A stretch of 64,000 bases of DNA from Tolypeutes matacus (lineage: Eukaryota > Chordata > Mammalia > Cingulata > Chlamyphoridae): contig JAKSZT010054565.1 of the NCBI GenBank assembly GCA_026826555.1, positions 1,566,186-1,630,185 on the forward strand, read 5' to 3'. The notes below the pieces were generated by a model. The model was not told where the DNA came from, searched no databases, and saw only the letters and a program-made list of their open reading frames with translations. Positions 35,201 through 46,166 of this stretch are shown in pieces. The position numbers and the translations under genes were made by a program. How positions within the stretch are numbered: position 1 is the first letter of the stretch; every line of letters begins with the position of its first letter.

Positions 35201-36503
35201 AGAAGGCAATTACCAAATTATCTGGAAGGGTAAGTGCACCCGACTAGCCAAAAGCATTCTAAAAAAGAAGAGTGATGTGGGAGGAATTTCACTGCCTGAC
35301 CTTGAAACATATTACAAAGCTACAGTGGTCAAAACAGCATGGTACTGGCATAAAAATAGACACATCGATCAGTGGGAAAGAATTGAGAAACCAGAAATAA
35401 ACTCTCACCTATATAGTCAACTGGTTTTTGACAAACATACCAAGTCCATGCTAACAGGAAAAAAACAGTCTCTTCAACAAATGGTGTTGGGAGAACTGGA
35501 TATCTATATAACCAAAAGAATGAAAGAGGACCCCTATCTCACCCCCTATACAAGAATCAACTCAAAATGGATCAAAGACCTAAATATAAAAGCCAGGACC
35601 ATAAAACTACTAGAAGAAAATGTAGGGAAACATCTTTCAAGACCTTATAGTAGGTGGTGGTTTCGTGGATCTTACACCCAAAGCATGTGCAACAAAAGAA
35701 AAAAATAGATAAATGGAATCTCCTCAAAATTAAGCACTTTTGCACCACACAGGACTTTGTCAGAAGGGTGAAAAGGCAGCCAAGTCAATGGGAAAAAATA
35801 TTTGGAAATCACATATCTGATAAGGGTTTAATATCCAGGATGTAAAAAGAGATGTTACAACTCAACAATAAAAAGACAAACGATCCAATTAAAAAATGGG
35901 TGAAAGACTTGAATAGACATTTCTCCAAAGAAGAAATACAAATGGCAAGAAAACACATGAAGAAATGCTCAACATCACTCATGATTAGGGAAATGCAAAT
36001 CAAAACTACAATGAGATATCATTTCACACCTATCAGAATGGCCACTATTAAAAAGACAGAGAACTACAAGTGTTGGAGAGGATGTGGAGAGATAGGAACA
36101 CTTCTTCACTGTTGGTGGGAATGCAGGATGGTACAACCACTATGGAGGACTGTTTGACAGTTCCTAAAGAATTGAATATAGACTTGCCACGTGACCCTGC
36201 AATACCACTACTGGGTATATATACCCAGAAGAATTGAGAGCAGTGACACCAACAGACATCTGCACACCGATGTTCATAGCCACATTATTCACCATTGCCA
36301 AAAGCTGGAAACAACCCAGGTGTCCATCAACAGATGAATGGATAAACAAACTGTGGTCTATTCACACGATGGAATATTATGCAGCTGTAAGAAGAAATGA
36401 AGTCATAAAGCATATGGCAACATGGATGAACCTGGAGGACATTATGTTGAGTGAAGCAAGCCTGACACAAAAGGACAAATACTGTATGAATGTGTTACTA
36501 TGA
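32250..36503 (+). pseudogene. L1 ORF2 (endonuclease-reverse transcriptase), broken
   Basis: The endonuclease region starts near 32,300 ('CCLQETH' by translation). The RT region follows the inserted LTR; the active-site F-A-D-D is intact at 34,777-34,788. The C-terminal region ends with a stop at 36,501-36,503. Open pieces (32,521-32,904, 32,822-33,289, 34,294-34,740, 34,789-35,058, 35,277-35,708, 35,852-36,157 and 36,234-36,503) lie in shifting frames, showing many indels. A 441-bp LTR at 33,749-34,189 splits it between the endonuclease and RT core. Confidence 0.88.
33749..34189 (-). mobile_element. ERVL (MLT2-like) solo LTR, minus strand, 5-bp TSD
   Basis: The plus strand reads 'tgtattagtcagggttctcttgggaaacagaatcagcagg ... 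gttgacacattagcctaaccatcaca', the reverse complement of an ERVL/MLT2 LTR. It has TG...CA termini and is flanked by perfect 5-bp copies of ggagg (33,744-33,748 and 34,190-34,194), the TSD length expected of ERVL. No internal retroviral sequence remains, so it is a solo LTR left by LTR-LTR recombination. Confidence 0.9.
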
Positions 36504-36711
36504 ACCAAATTTATTGTATAACATATTGTTTGATTCAAAAAAAAATTTATATGTATCCAGTACATTTAATTGAGAAATGTATATATTTATTCATCTGTGT
36601 TTACTTTTTAGTTTTTAATTGTTTATATTTTCAATTATTAAATGTACAAAATAAAGTTAAGAAAAACATTTTAAAAAGATGACTTTCAAAAAAGACAAAA
36701 AAAAAAAAAAA

Positions 36712-37622
36712 AAAAGTTACTTAGGTCATCCTCTTCCCCTGCTCCCCAGTGAGGTTATTTCATAAAACTGTATTTGTAATACAGTGAGATTATTTTGTAA
36801 TACTCTGCATTCCATTCTGAGATCCTCTGACTCCTAAATGCTTTTTAAAACTTTGCATACATTAGGTCACTCTTTGTGCTGTAAAGTTCTATGGGTTTTG
36901 ACAAATGCATAGTGTCATGTGTACAACATAACAGTATCATACAGAATAGTTTCATTGCCCTAAAAAATCTCCCATGCTTAACTTATTCAACCCTCTCTCT
37001 CCCAAAGTCCCTGGCAACCACTTATCTGTTTACTGTTTCTATAGTTTTTCCTTTCCAAAATGCCATATAAATAGAATTATACAATTAGACTGGCTTCTTT
37101 CACTTAGTGATATGCATTCAAGATTCATTTTTTTTTAGGTATGGCTTTATAGCTCACTCCTTTTTAATCACTAAATAATATTTCATTGTGTGAATCTACC
37201 ACAGTTTGTTTTTCCATTTACTTATATTGAAGGACATCTTCACAGTTTCCAGTTTTGGGCAATTGTGAATAAAGCTACTATAAACATTCATGTGCAGGTT
37301 TCTGTGTGAACATAAGTTTTCAAATCAGTTAGGCAAATACCTAAGAGCACGATTGCTGGATCAGAGGGTAAGACTATGTTTAGCTTTGTAAGAAACTATC
37401 AAATTGTCTTCCAAAGTGGCTGTACCATTTTGCATTCCTACCAGCAATGAAGGAGAGGTTCCACATCCTCGCTAGCAACTGGTATTGTCAGTTCTTTGGA
37501 TTTTAACTATTCTAATAGGTGTATAGTAGTAGCTCACTGCTGTTTCAATTTGCATTTCCCTAATGACAAATAATGTTGAGCATCTTTTTACATGGTTCTT
37601 TGCCATCTATATATGTTCTAAA
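36712..37622 (-). mobile_element. old L1 (L1ME-type) segment 3: 3'UTR and ORF2 end
   Basis: This resumes the antisense element after the younger L1 TSD: 'tgggttttgacaaatgcatagtgtcatgtgtac', 'cccaaagtccctggcaaccacttatctg', then antisense ORF2 ('gcaattgtgaataaagctactataaacattc', 'tttgcatttccctaatgacaaataatgttgagcatc'). The 5' end is lost near 37,622, where another L1 3'UTR starts. Confidence 0.85.
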
Positions 37623-37625
37623 GAT

Positions 37626-38600
37626 AATTTTTAGATAATTCTAAAAATAAATTTTATTTTTAAATAGTTTTAACCTACAGAAAAGTTGCAAGTACAGTAC
37701 AAAGAAATTCTTTATTCCTGCAGAGTATAAGTTGGCAGCATAGCATGCCCTATCACTCCCTAATACTTAAGTGTGTATTTCCTACAAAGACAGTCTCCTA
37801 AAGAACCACAACACAACAGAAAATTAGAAAAATTAACATTGCATTCATAATATCTCCTCCTCAGATGCTATTCAGGTTTCACCAGTTGTTTCAACAATAT
37901 CCTTTACAGCAAAAGGATCGAGTTCAGAGTCACATGATGCATTTGTCATGTCTCTTTAGTCTCCTGCAATCTGGAACCTGTTTCATAGTCTTTCCTTGGC
38001 TTTCAGCACCTTATATGTTTGAAGATTACAGCTAGTTATTTTGTAGAATGTCCCTCAGTTTGGTTTGGTTGATGTCTTCTCATGTTTAGATTCAGATTAT
38101 GCATTTTTGGCAGGAATATCATAGAGATGACTCTGTGCCCTTCTTGTTGCATCTTATCAGGTCCCAAATCTTTCATTTTGTCCCATTACTGATGATGCTA
38201 ACTTTATTGAGGAATATCCATATGTGCCAAGCCTCTCCACTGCACGATTACTCCTCCTACCTTTGTAATTAATAAGCATTTTGTGAGGAAGTGCTTTGAG
38301 ACTAGGTAAATAGCTCATTCCCTGTCAAACCCTCACCCATCAGTTTTAGCACCCACTGATGATTTGGATGAATTAATTATTTCTGTGATTGTTGTCAAAT
38401 GGTGATTTTCTCACTCCAACATTACTTATACAGTTGGCAGTCTATGGTAAGGAAGAACATTTTCTTCACCCCATGTATTTATTTATGTAAGCGTGGACTC
38501 ATGGATTTCTGTTTTAGTCAGTGGATTATAATTACCCTAGATTTGGCCACTGGGACCCCCTTTAAGCTGGGCTTTGTGTCCATATCTCCATCATGCTATG
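37626..38600 (-). mobile_element. second old L1 (L1ME-type) 3'UTR, minus strand
   Basis: A new antisense 3' end begins ('tttttaaatagttttaacctacagaaaagttgcaagtacagtac') and follows the L1ME order: 'tgtgtatttcctacaaagacag', 'cagatgctattcaggtttcaccagttg', 'atgtctctttagtctcctgcaatctggaacc', 'ttttgtagaatgtccctcagtttggtttg', 'ggactcatggattt' and 'gatttggccactgggaccccc'. It abuts the first old L1 directly. No TSD was found. Confidence 0.8.
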
Positions 38601-38629
38601 AGCATACCAGACATGAGGAAAAGAGCCTG

Positions 38630-38815
38630 TAGATATTTCCAGCTCTTGGCTGTTGAATCACCCCTAGATTTTGTTTCTTCCTAGCTGAGGTCCCAGACAT
38701 GGTGGGACAGAGGCAAGTCATCCTTGCTGTGCCCTGTCTGAATTCCTGACTCCACAGAATCCATAAGCATAATAAAATGGTGGTTGTTTTAAGATTTTTA
38801 TTGGATGCTGGAGGA
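38630..38815 (+). mobile_element. MLT1-type (MaLR) LTR 3' fragment
   Basis: 'ctagctgaggtcccagacatggtgggacagaggcaagtcatccttgctgtgccctgtctgaattcctgactccacagaatccataagcataataaaatggtggttgttttaag' matches the 3' part of MLT1-family LTRs, including the AATAAA polyadenylation motif. Confidence 0.72.
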
Positions 38816-38892
38816 AAGCAACCCTTATTGTACAGTGGAAGAAAGTTTGGCAAAACTGTTGCTAGTGGTAATAATTTTTAAATTTTTAATGG

Positions 38893-38983
38893 TAGGAGCA
38901 GGTGTAGCTCAGTGGTTGAGCATGTGTTTCACATGTACAAGGTCCCAGCTTCAATCCCTGGTACCTCTGGGAAAAAAAAAAAA
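38893..38983 (+). mobile_element. monomeric tRNA-Ala-derived SINE
   Basis: 'ggagcaggtgtagctcagtggttgagcatgtgtttcacatgtacaaggtcccagcttcaatccctggtacctc' is followed by an A-run. The A-box is well kept; the B-box is slightly altered ('gcttcaatcc'). It is not a tRNA gene: there is no acceptor-stem pairing, and it has an A-tail. Confidence 0.88.
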
Positions 38984-38984
38984 G

Positions 38985-39538
38985 TATCTGATGAACCAGT
39001 GAATGTGGCTAAGGAGATTTCATCCAAGCAGAATGTTGAAAGTATCATCTGATTTCTTTTAGCCGTATATCATAAGGTATGGGCAGAGAGCTGAACTAAA
39101 GGGAGAAACACTCAGTTTTCAAGCAGAACTTGCAATTCAGGACTAGCTGGGTACACAAATAAAACTTTCTCATTCCAAGTTTCTTCCAGGAGAATTTTCT
39201 CAAGGTAAGAAAGAGCCTCAGGGCAAAGGTCAAATTCAGGGCACTGTCAGGAAAACATATCAGGGTACAGGTGAAATCGAGTCTGACTGTAAAACTCTTT
39301 ATTAAGGCTCCAGAAAAATTTAAGTTGGTGCCTTGTAGACCCTTTCAACCAGACAAAAGGCCCTCTAAGGATCCTAAGAGCATGCCTTGCAGATGCTCTG
39401 TGTTAAATGACAGGGCTGCTAAGAATCTCAAGGGCATTGTCCCACAGTAACTTCATGGGGAGCCCAAAGAAGGGCTTATTTTGAAGAGATTTGTGAGTAA
39501 TGGCTTTTGTTCAAGTGGATTATAAATTGAAACAGCAG
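38985..39538. other. single-copy tract, nothing identified
   Basis: No recognised repeat, RNA or coding signal. Confidence 0.35.
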
Positions 39539-39555
39539 AAATGCACAGTGGTTTT

Positions 39556-39693
39556 TTTTTTGTTGTTTTTTTGTTTTTTGTTTAATTTTTTTTATTATGG
39601 GTAAAAATCAAAATTCTCACAATACATACAAACATTTGCAAAATGATATATAAATATATATGCATATATGTGTATTTGCTTACAAAAATGTTG

Positions 39694-39745
<52 letters not shown>

Positions 39746-39769
39746 TTTTAAGAGGTGCTTAGATTACCC
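39556..39769 (-). mobile_element. retro-insertion (L1 tail-like) with (TA)n and 17-bp TSD
   Basis: A T/G-rich tail ('tttgttgtttttttgttttttgtttaatttttttta') leads into AT-rich sequence with a long (TA)n run (39,698-39,735). The insertion is bracketed by a perfect 17-bp TSD aaatgcacagtggtttt (39,539-39,555 and 39,770-39,786). The antisense order suggests a 5'-truncated LINE 3' end, but I cannot place the short body in a family. Confidence 0.75.
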
Positions 39770-39786
39770 AAATGCACAGTGGTTTT

Positions 39787-40330
39787 AAAGGAGTTATATT
39801 AGCTTGGACGGAAAGGACGAAGCCAAAATAAAAAGAGGCCTTGGGAGTCCCATACTTTTATGGGCAGGAAGGAGGTTCAGAAAGCTATTTAACTGCCATT
39901 TCTTATGGAACAGGAAGGAGGACTCAGAAAACAGAGCCGATAGCCATGGGAAACAACTCCCAAGGAGTAAGACTGATCCCTAAGGAACTGCAGCATGTGC
40001 CCTGATGGATTTCAGCATTTCAGTTGTCCAATTATTCATATGTGTCTCCTGTTTTCTCCCTATCCCACTATTGATGTTTGGGCGGAGAGGCAGAAAGTTT
40101 GTTCCTTTAGTTCCCAGATCTTCAAATTGAGAATAAGAGTACCCAAGGAACCACATCTAAGAAGCCCCATTCATACCTGGAATCGATTAATATAAAGAAA
40201 TCCTGGACTTTGAGCCTGAGTCTGATGCTATAATGGGATGAGGTTTTTGGGGGACTTGGAAGAGGTGAGCATTTTGCATAAGAACAATAGCTCCCCCCCA
40301 CGGGCTCTTCTACTAAGTGATCTTGCCATT
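39787..40330. other. single-copy tract, nothing identified
   Basis: No recognised repeat or gene. Short open frames lack domains. Confidence 0.35.
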
Positions 40331-40334
40331 CCAC

Positions 40335-40705
40335 CATCTAGGGTGGAGTCTAATTCTCTCTATTTTAATCTATGACTGCTTCAGCCAATAGGAAGTGACA
40401 CCGTAACTTCCAAGACTAGGTTATAAAGAGAACGCAGCTTCTGCCTTGTTTGCTGGAACTCACACTTGGAGCCCTGAGCTGCCATTTAAGAAGCTAGACC
40501 ACCTTAAGTCTACCATGCTGGAAGGAAGTCCAAGCCACATGGAACCACATGCCAGCATCATGACTTTCCAGCTGAGGCTCCAGGCATTACAGAGCAATGA
40601 CATGTCAACCCCATTGTGCCTGTCTGAATCCCAGCCTCACAGAGTCTGTGATCGTATTCACTATGTTTGGGGGAGTTTGTTACACAGCAGAAGATAGATT
40701 GATGG
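40335..40705 (+). mobile_element. MLT1-type (MaLR) LTR
   Basis: 'cagccaataggaagtgacaccgtaacttccaagactaggttataaa', 'gcttctgccttgtttgctggaactcacacttggagccctgagctgccatttaagaag', 'ccacatggaacc', 'agctgaggctccaggcat' and 'gggggagtttgttacacagcagaagatag' follow the MLT1 LTR order. The open frame at 40,446-40,697 is LTR sequence. Confidence 0.75.
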
Positions 40706-40714
40706 ATGAATAGG

Positions 40715-40848
40715 TGAGTGAGGAAGCAAGTGTAGTCAAATATTAATTATGGAACCTATGTGGTAGATGTTTGGGTGTCCACTATCAATTCTTTCAACTT
40801 TTCTGTATATTTGGAAATTTTCACAATATAATGTTGGCGGGAAGGGAA
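40715..40848 (+). mobile_element. L1 3'UTR fragment, plus strand
   Basis: 'tattaattatggaacctatgtggtagatgtttgggtgtccactatcaattctttcaacttttctgtatatttggaaattttcacaatata' resembles the terminal 3'UTR of older L1 elements. The fragment is short and its limits are approximate. Confidence 0.55.
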
Positions 40849-40879
40849 GGAAGAAGAACCACTGTGAATAACAGAGAAA

Positions 40880-41105
40880 GCACTGGCTGACATATACTGT
40901 GTGCGGCAACGAGTTGGGCCCTGTGCCAACACATTTACATTCATTGTCTCATTTAATCTTCTCAGTAACCCCATAGGTTAGTGCTGTCATTTTCTCCAGG
41001 TGAGGAAACAGGCAGAGAGAGCTTAAGTCATTTACCTAAAGTAACAATGTCACTAAGTAGTAGATGCAGGACTCCAGCTCAGGTATGTGTGATTCCATAA
41101 GTGAT
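40880..41105 (-). mobile_element. MIR SINE, minus strand
   Basis: 'acatttacattcattgtctcatttaatcttctcagtaaccccataggttagtgctgtcattttctccaggtgaggaaacaggcagagagagcttaagtcatttacc...' is the antisense MIR order up to 'caggactccagctcaggt'. Confidence 0.85.
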
Positions 41106-41379
41106 GCTCATCCTCCCTCATCCACTTCTTTAATAGACGGAGAAAATTAAAATAGGCAACAAATGGCTTCTAATGACTCCTTAATTTTTACACTCCTCCA
41201 GTATTGGATTCTAATAGGAAGAAAAAGTTCCTCTTCTAAATTCTCTTCCTTCAGGGATGGATTGTCTCCTTCCTAACCCCCTTGGCAGTTGCAGTTTCTT
41301 TCCAGTTGCTAAGAAAAAGCTCCCTCATGTATGGGGCTCCAAAAAAGGAAGAGAGTTGTAATGTTTATTGTCTCCTTTC

Positions 41380-41560
41380 CTTCTCACTGTACCCTGGAGG
41401 TAAGACAGGCCCGTGTTTTTTATGAATGAGAACACTGTGCAGCTCAGAGACCTTAAATAAGTTGGCTGAGATCACACAGGATTAAGGACAGGGACAAGTC
41501 TTGCACCCAGTCTGCTGACTCCAAGTCCAGTGCTTTGAGCTCTCCTCCCACTTAACCGGT
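41380..41560 (-). mobile_element. MIR SINE, minus strand
   Basis: 'gtttttttatgaatgagaacactgtgcagctcagagaccttaaataagttggctgagatcacacaggatt...gcacccagtctgctgactccaagtccagtgct' follows the antisense MIR core and left arm. It is diverged. Confidence 0.68.
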
Positions 41561-41919
41561 CCCCAGACTAGTTTCCCGCCAAACCCAGCTCAGCAAGTGG
41601 GCTGCGCTTGCTCTCAGGTGCCCATGGTTTCTGCAAATGTTTTCCAGACCTTAGTACTTGCAGACCTCAGCACTGACGTGGCACAATCCTGAAGACCTTT
41701 TGAGGAGGTGAGCACAAATTAGGGCCAGCCGTGGGCATGCTCTCCTGGCCACCTACGCGGCTTCTTGAAATGGGATGTTTTCCATCCAGGGTTCCGTTTC
41801 CACCGAGGGCGTGTGAGGCGCCTGGATGCCCCATCCTGGGCTTCGCTGTGGCGCTGGGGATAGCCACGCCCCCAGAGAAGCCAGGGGAGGACCTGGGCAC
41901 ACCCATCTTCCCCTAGACT

Positions 41920-42950
41920 GCGGAGAAGAGGCCTTGACCTTGCGGGCTGCGGCTCCGCAGGCTGGGCAGGGGCCGGCTGGCCTCCCGCGTGCCCTGGCAC
42001 CACCCCCAGGCCGGAGCTGGAAACCCTGGCCACGCTGGCCGGAGGCTGAGCCCCTGACCCGAGGTCCCGGGCTTGCTCCGGCAGCTCCTGGCGCCGCCCC
42101 CACACAGCCCTCGCGGGGCAGCCCCAGCCCCTCTGTAATGGCTTCGGGCGAGGGAGGGCCGCCCCAGTCACACGTTTAGAGGATGAAACTGCGCCCAGAG
42201 AGGTGGAGTAACCGGGCCGAGGCTGCTCAGGCGGGGAGTGGCCAGGCCGCGACGCAACCCCCCGGCCCCGCCCGGGCCACCCAGTCGCGCTGCGCTCCTG
42301 GCCCACGAGGGACTAGCGGAGCCGGGCTCGCCGTGGGGCTTCCCCGCGGGCTTTCCCCACAGCGCCGCGGCCCAAGGTTGTTGTCTCCGCCTGAGGTCAC
42401 CTAACCGCTCCAGCAGGCCTTTCTGGACATTATTGGGGGCGCGGAGACAACTGCTCGGCGGCCGCTTAAGGCCGGAGACCAAAGCGGGGATCCAGTGTGT
42501 TGGCAACCGGGGGCCTCCCGGGGTCGCCACCTTTTCCCTCCCCAACCCCCAAGAGAGGCTCGCGGCGTCGCGGGGACCGGGGGCGTGGCTGCGGGCGGGG
42601 CAGCGTGGGGGGGAATGGCCCCAGGGCAGCCCGCTGCTTCCCGGGGCTCGGGCCCAGCTGCCGCGAGGGGTGGGGCCTGGAGGGGTCCGCAGCGGGGGCG
42701 ACACGTCCGCTTCCGCCCACCCTCCGCGGGCTCCGGCTGAAACGAGTCTTTCCGGTGGGGCTGCCCTGCGGGGTCCGCCCCGCCAGCCTCCGGGAACCAG
42801 CCGGGAGCCGCGCAAGCCGCCGCCCAGGCCGAGGGCGGGCTCCGGGATCAAATGAAGGGTGGCGCCGCGGGAGAGGCGCTGAGCCCGGTCCTGGATCCCA
42901 GTGAGGGCCGCGAACTCGGGGGCCTCTTGCACCCCGTCCCCCATTCCGAT
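41920..42950. promoter_or_regulatory. CpG island, possible promoter, gene unknown
   Basis: About 1 kb is strikingly GC-rich with dense CpG, in sharp contrast to the CpG-poor DNA around it. SP1-type GC boxes are visible (ccccgccc at 42,266-42,273; gggcgggg at 42,593-42,600), and no TATA box stands out. Long overlapping open frames on both strands (up to 258 codons antisense at 42,168-42,944) are expected in such sequence and give low-complexity Pro/Arg/Gly/Ala proteins without a recognised domain. It may be the promoter or first exon of an unrecognised gene or lncRNA, or an orphan island. Confidence 0.7.
42178..42246 (-). mobile_element. MIR remnant inside the CpG island
   Basis: 'ggatgaaactgcgcccagagaggtggagtaaccgggccgaggctgctcaggcggggagtgg' parallels antisense MIR ('gatgaggaaactgaggcccagagaggttaagtaacttgcccaaggtca...'), altered towards GC. 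A second MIR-like piece ('cgttttacagttggggaaactgaggcatgg') lies at about 43,044-43,074. Confidence 0.6.
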
Positions 42951-45008
42951 TCACCCCCTACTCCCCGCCAGAAGCACCCTGACGGGGGAGGGTGGAAAAG
43001 CTTCCTAGGTGATCCTGAGAATCACGGCTCCAGTTCAGCCTTATCGTTTTACAGTTGGGGAAACTGAGGCATGGTGGCGGGACAGAGGCCGGAATACCCC
43101 CCAGGACCTGAGTCCTGGGGTCCGGAGCAGATGACAAGGACCAGGGACTCAGGAATCCCAGGAGTGGACAGAGCCAGCTCGCGGGGAACATCCGGCCTCG
43201 CGAAAACTAATGAGAAGGACGCCTTTCTTTCCTTAATGAAGGAGTGGAGATTCCATTTAACCGGTGCAGACAGCAGGATGGGGACCACTCTCCCTCCCAG
43301 CCTGGCGCCTGCATTGACCCGAGGGCATGTTAGCAGGAGAAAGGAATTGGAGGCGAAGCAGCCTTCATTTCCTCAGCGGTGGAGCAAGTGAGGATCTTCA
43401 TTGCCAGGATCTGGTCTTTCAAAATCACAACATGCTAAGGACCCAAAGGGAGGGTACCCTGGAGGTTTCCTTTCTCTGCTCAACCTTGAGCCAGGCTTGC
43501 AGTCAGCATTTGATCGAGAAACTTGGTCAGTTTTTCAAAATGCAAAATCAATCGCTGCTTTTACTTTTTTACTCGGCATTTCCTTGGGATATTCTTGTTT
43601 CTAGGAATGAAAGATTATAAACTATTGTCTTAAATTTTGTCCTGGTTAGCATCCTTCCTCAATTCAGGATTTCCCTGGAGCCAGATCTTTGCAGTTCAGG
43701 TTTATGGCTTTTTAAAAGTATAATTTTGATGAATTTTTATGTTCCCCAAATTAGAAAACCTCTTAATTACAGGAGAAAACATTTTCAAAGAGAAAGGCTG
43801 GAGACCTTTAGAGCAAGCCCTAAAGGTCTTCAAGCCCATTGAAGAGCAATGCTTCTTCAGAAACTCTTGGTGCAGGCAGGGAAGAACCAGGGGGGAGGCC
43901 TTTTTTTTTTTTTTTTTGCAGTTGTCATTGCAGCTGTCAGTCCCACTACCTTCCAGTTCATTCTTGTCTAGAAAAGAAAGAATACGTGAAGGTTTGCTTA
44001 AGTTGCTCATCCTCCTGCAAAGGATTCTAATTTGAAAGAAAGTGTGGCCTTGGTTAAATTGTTTTAAAAGTGGGTTTGAACCTGTGGGTGACCAAATAGT
44101 AGATGAGAGGAAGTTTCTCTTTGTAGAAGTGTTTCCAGCATATAAAGGAAGAAAGAACGATTGCTAGAATATCACCATTTTGCATCATGGACCTGGGTAT
44201 AATCAGCAGTGGCTGCTCATATCACAAAAAGAGAACTGGACCGTGTGTGCCTTCTCATAGAAAAACTCACCCCCACACACTCCCTACGTACAAATCAAAC
44301 CTAAATCTGATCAAGCCTTAACTAGATCAACTACCGATTTACAGGAGATACAAAGGACAAGGGAATGTACTAAACAGCACCATGGAGACGTAACCAGAAC
44401 AATCTGAAACTACAAAAACAAATGACCCCATTCTTCAATAATTAATTGCTAGGAATAATCACATTTAGATCCTGAATCAAACAAATGGTAAAAAGAAAAA
44501 AAAGAAAAAAAAAAAAGGAACATTCCTAGGACACTTGTAAATTTGAACACTGATGGGATATTTGATATTTTTAAAAGTGTTATTAAATTTTTTAATACTA
44601 TTAGGGTTATGTTTTTTTTTTTAATCGTTTGGAAATGCATGCTAACATATGTACAGATGAAATCATATGGTATCTTGGATTTGTTTTATATAGGGGCAAG
44701 GAAAGTAGATGATAGATGAAAAAAGATTGGACATTAGTAATAATAATAATGTATTTTATTATGTTTGAAAAAAATATTTTTTGCAGGGTGTGCTCAAACT
44801 TGCCAACTGTCATTGGAGCCTGCCTGAATCTCCTGGGCTGGGGCTCAGGACAACTGGTTGCTGTCCTACTCTGCTTGTGGCTTGGTCTGTGACTTTGCAT
44901 ACTTCAATTCTCACTTTGACCACTCAGCAGACTTTATTGAGGATGTTTTGTCTGCTAGAGCCCCTGAAATGAGGAAGGAGAAAGCTGCCAAATGGAAACA
45001 AGAATATT
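42951..45008. other. single-copy tract, GC-rich then AT-rich
   Basis: The island shoulder runs to about 43,400, then AT-rich DNA with T-runs at 43,902-43,918 and about 44,612-44,622 and an A-run at about 44,495-44,517. At 44,776-44,787 'atattttttgcag' resembles a splice acceptor, but no supported exon follows. No other feature is recognised. Confidence 0.4.
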
Positions 45009-45011
45009 TTT

Positions 45012-45130
45012 AAAGCAGTTTTTTTATTGAGATTTATTCATATAACATACAATCCATCCAAGATGTACATTCAGTGGCTTTTAGTATAATCACAGAGTTG
45101 TGCATTCACCACCACAATCAATTTCAATAT
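45012..45130 (-). mobile_element. L1 3'-end fragment, minus strand
   Basis: 'ttttattgagatttattcatataacatacaatccatccaagatgtacattcagtggcttttagtataatcacagagttgtgcattcaccaccacaatcaattt' is the antisense L1 3'UTR terminus. It is 5' truncated to about 115 bp. Confidence 0.82.
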
Positions 45131-45866
45131 GAATCTTGATGGGTGAAAAGGAGTTCCCTGAGCAGTGTCAGCACATCTTCTGTAAGATGAGAGGGTTAGA
45201 CTAGATCTGCAAAAAGACCCACTTAGTCCTAACAGGTTCTGTGATTACAGCCTGCCCTTAACCAATTCTTTCTTCTCTGTGTGTGTCTCTCCAGGGAGTT
45301 GAAACACCCCATGGGCTTCCTGTCATCATCCTCATGTTGTTGACTGGAGCAACCTGATTTGAGCTGTTAGTCTTGGATCTCCCAATTGTGTTTGGAGGCT
45401 AAAGCATTAAACATAAGCCAGTCTTCTTAGGGAATGGTCTCTTGGGCTCACAGTTATAAATCCACCCATCTGGTTCCCAAGGTCTTTCACTTGGTAACCT
45501 TAGCTGTGCTTTGCTGGTGGTTATATTCAATCTTAGCAAAAAAAAAAAAAAAAACCCCATTTGTTCTTCAACATGTGAGTCCCCACAGTGGATGCCCTTG
45601 GCTCTTTCAGGTACTCTAGTCTTCCCTCCCTTGACATGCAGTTCAAGGTACAGCACACAGCCTGGCCTTTGGAGTAACTACTTCATCCTGATACTCTGCC
45701 ATAACAGCTCTAATTTTGGGCTTGGATTCCTTACCCCTGTGTGGCATGAACCAGCCATTGAACAAAGCTTGAAATGGCAGCAGTCCTTTGACACGTAGCT
45801 CGCTGTATCTCCTCTGCACTCTGTCTATTGCAGAAAGTTATTTTTGTTTGCTGTATTTTGTTTATC
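45131..45866. other. single-copy tract with possible L3/CR1 end and an A-run
   Basis: 'gatgagagggttagactagatctgcaaaaagacccacttagtcctaacaggttctgtgatt' (about 45,185-45,245) resembles the 3' end of ancient L3/CR1 LINEs. An A-run lies at 45,538-45,554. Nothing else is recognised. Confidence 0.4.
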
Positions 45867-46058
45867 TTTTTTTTTTTTTTTTTTTTTAAGATTTTATTTA
45901 TTTATTTATTTATCCACCCCTTGCTGCTTGTGCTCGCTGGGTCAGCTAATCATGCCGTGTGGGCGGGCTTGCCTTCACCAGGAGGCCCCGGGAACTAAAC
46001 CCGGGGCCTCTCATATGGCAAACGGGAGCCCTACTGATTGAGCCACAGCCGCTTCCCA
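45867..46058 (-). mobile_element. DAS-type SINE, minus strand
   Basis: The reverse complement of the 'ggctgtggctcaatcagt' subtype: T-tail, 'ttgctgcttgtgctcgctgggtcagctaatcatgccgtgtgggcggg', then 'ctaaacccggggcctctcatatggcaaacgggagccctactgattgagccacagccgctt'. The TSD ttgtttatc is at 45,858-45,866 and 46,059-46,067. Confidence 0.92.
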
Positions 46059-46166
46059 TTGTTTATCCTTTTCATCTTCTCAGTTTTTGTGATGTTTGTG
46101 CTTTAAAAGAGCAATTCCTGAAACTTTGGGAGAAGTAAGACATGACTCTTTTAAACTTAGTTGCTG

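Larger units (their letters stand above)
30066..36711 (+). mobile_element. near-full-length younger L1 with 14-bp TSD
   Basis: A 5'UTR (30,066-~31,221), ORF1 (~31,222-32,190), ORF2 (~32,250-36,503, split by an LTR), a short AT-rich 3'UTR with AATAAA at 36,650-36,655, and an A-tail follow in the correct order. The TSD aaaagttacttagg is perfect (30,052-30,065 and 36,712-36,725). Start and tail are both present, so this copy was full length at insertion. Stops and frameshifts in both ORFs make it inactive now. It contains no SINE, unlike the older L1 next to it. Confidence 0.92.

Noticed and set aside
38893..38983. tRNA-Ala gene
   Set aside because: A-tailed SINE with degraded arms.
42168..42944. 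258-codon antisense open frame (and 205-codon sense frame) in the CpG island
   Set aside because: Long overlapping frames on both strands are expected in CpG-rich DNA. The products are low-complexity Arg/Pro/Gly/Ala with no domain, and no splice pattern is supportable.
44776..44972. splice acceptor 'tattttttgcag' followed by an exon
   Set aside because: No homology, no donor with a coherent frame, and a single weak motif is not enough.
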